A DNA stretch of 64,000 nt from Methanosarcina acetivorans C2A (lineage in GTDB: Archaea > Halobacteriota > Methanosarcinia > Methanosarcinales > Methanosarcinaceae), in the NCBI RefSeq assembly GCF_000007345.1, contig NC_003552.1, positions 868,001 through 932,000 of the forward strand, read 5' to 3'. Positions 63,304 to 64,000 of the stretch are shown here, piece by piece; within the stretch, counting starts at the first letter, position 1, and every line of letters starts with the position of its first letter. The notes under the pieces are model-generated. The model searched no databases and was not told where the DNA came from. It saw nothing but the letters and a program-made list of their open reading frames with translations. The translations under genes and the position numbers were made by a program.

Positions 63304-64000
63304 CAGTACACCCTCATAACAGGTTTTAAGCGGGAGTTTCCTTTAGGGTGGTTTTCATCCTTTAACATTCAATTTTCGTTTCTTGACCTGTGGATTATTT
63401 TATAGTCAAATTCGGTTTTTGATATTTTCTGCCCACATGCCCGAAAATTAACTCTTATCCTTCATTTATCATGAATAAAATTCGATATCCAATTGCTGAA
63501 GATACCCCTTTCTGGAAACTATTTGATTCAAGTGTTTTGATTCATTCGAAAAGAGATATCCCAACCTAGAGCCTCGCCTTCCCCCCTTCTAATAAAAATG
63601 CGAATTTTCCTTTTTTATTTTAAACCCTATGTCCCATCTCTTTCCCCTCATTCAAGTTTGAATTCTTTTTATTTAAGGTCTGTGATCATCTTTTTTTAAA
63701 ATCAGGCTTCTTCCACCTTATTTTTTAGTTGATTCCCTACCTTCAGGTAACTTTTTTCTGCGGAATTTTCCCTTTTTTCTTCCAATAATCTAATCTTCTG
63801 GACGAGGAAAAGACTTGTTATAACTAAAATATGGCAACACAGATGAAGATATCTCAAGCTTGAATTTAGATATAACATCTATTTTCCATAATAGGAAGGG
63901 GTAATAGGAAGGAAGCATGCCGGATTGATGAGGGAAAACTGCACGTGTGATCTCCGTTATGCCTTCCGTTTCAGTGCCAATTACATCAATTTGGCTTATC
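63304..64000. other. 697-bp AT-rich region at the window end, no supported gene
   Basis: Only short ORFs occur. On the minus strand a frame is open from the window end to TAG at 63803-63801 (about 66 codons, ...RAVFPHQSGMLPSYYPFLLW...), so a gene tail entering from the right is possible but I cannot identify it. A 24-codon plus-strand frame from ATG 63928 is also open to the end. Confidence 0.3.

Noticed and set aside
63801-64000. Minus-strand open frame entering from the window end
   Set aside because: Only about 66 codons are visible, with no family features; cannot be supported as a gene.

Overview
The window is a piece of a methanogenic archaeal chromosome, almost certainly Methanosarcina. 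The signs are a CmuA/MtaA-type methylcobamide:coenzyme M methyltransferase, MEDS/PocR/PAS sensor kinases, class II LysRS next to a bacterial-looking CysRS, UbiA prenyltransferases, Lhr helicase, TATA-type promoters (TTTATATA), strong GGAGGTG-like ribosome binding sites, long AT-rich intergenic regions and many pseudogenes. One gene carries an in-frame TAG where homologues are expected to have glutamine, which in a pyrrolysine-using organism may be sense.

Layout. 1-5.9 kb: end of a Maf-type NTP pyrophosphatase, CysRS, an ArsR-like regulator, a 39-residue zinc-ribbon protein, a Trypco1-like protein, a secreted Lon-like (S16) protease and a small membrane coiled-coil protein. 5.9-8.5 kb: decayed, locally GC-rich patch with a surface-protein tail, a secreted fragment, a frameshifted choloylglycine-hydrolase-family gene of bacterial look and a 6 x 24 bp repeat. 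8.7-17.3 kb: MJ0037-type phosphoesterase and two tandem giant sensor kinases (MEDS-PocR-PAS-HisKA_2-HATPase) that share an almost identical PocR segment. 17.3-25 kb: class II LysRS, an amidohydrolase of bacterial look, Lhr helicase.

25-35.4 kb is an accessory, defence-like region: an AT-rich 1299-residue STAND-type NTPase, a HicBA toxin-antitoxin pair and an MNT/HEPN pair, with three copies of a ~70-130 bp repeat bracketing the pairs. A decayed second hicB lies 5 kb further on. In the same stretch are a membrane-anchored protein, a SAM methyltransferase, the TAG-interrupted alpha/beta hydrolase, an MDR reductase and a dead chagasin-like protease inhibitor.

35.7-52.9 kb: DUF1232 protein, MDR oxidoreductase, secreted small protein, GNAT enzymes, an orphan TaqI-like DNA-specificity protein, 7TM histidine kinase, a frameshifted membrane protein, methylcobamide:CoM methyltransferase, EamA exporter, MazG-cupin fusion, TolB-like surface protein, YigZ protein, an acidic repeat lipoprotein, and a broken amino-acid ABC transporter.

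53-63.3 kb: two tandem UbiA prenyltransferases; a three-gene minus-strand cluster (radical SAM/SPASM, EgtD-like methyltransferase, arginine-deiminase-like enzyme) that looks like an uncharacterised small-molecule or peptide modification pathway; a divergent SPL-type radical SAM gene; a carboxymuconolactone decarboxylase-like protein; and an overlapping operon of LPG-synthase/flippase-like membrane protein, GT4 glycosyltransferase and polysaccharide deacetylase, probably for surface glycan or glycolipid. No rRNA, tRNA, CRISPR array or intact insertion sequence was recognised. Short tandem repeats sit between many genes.
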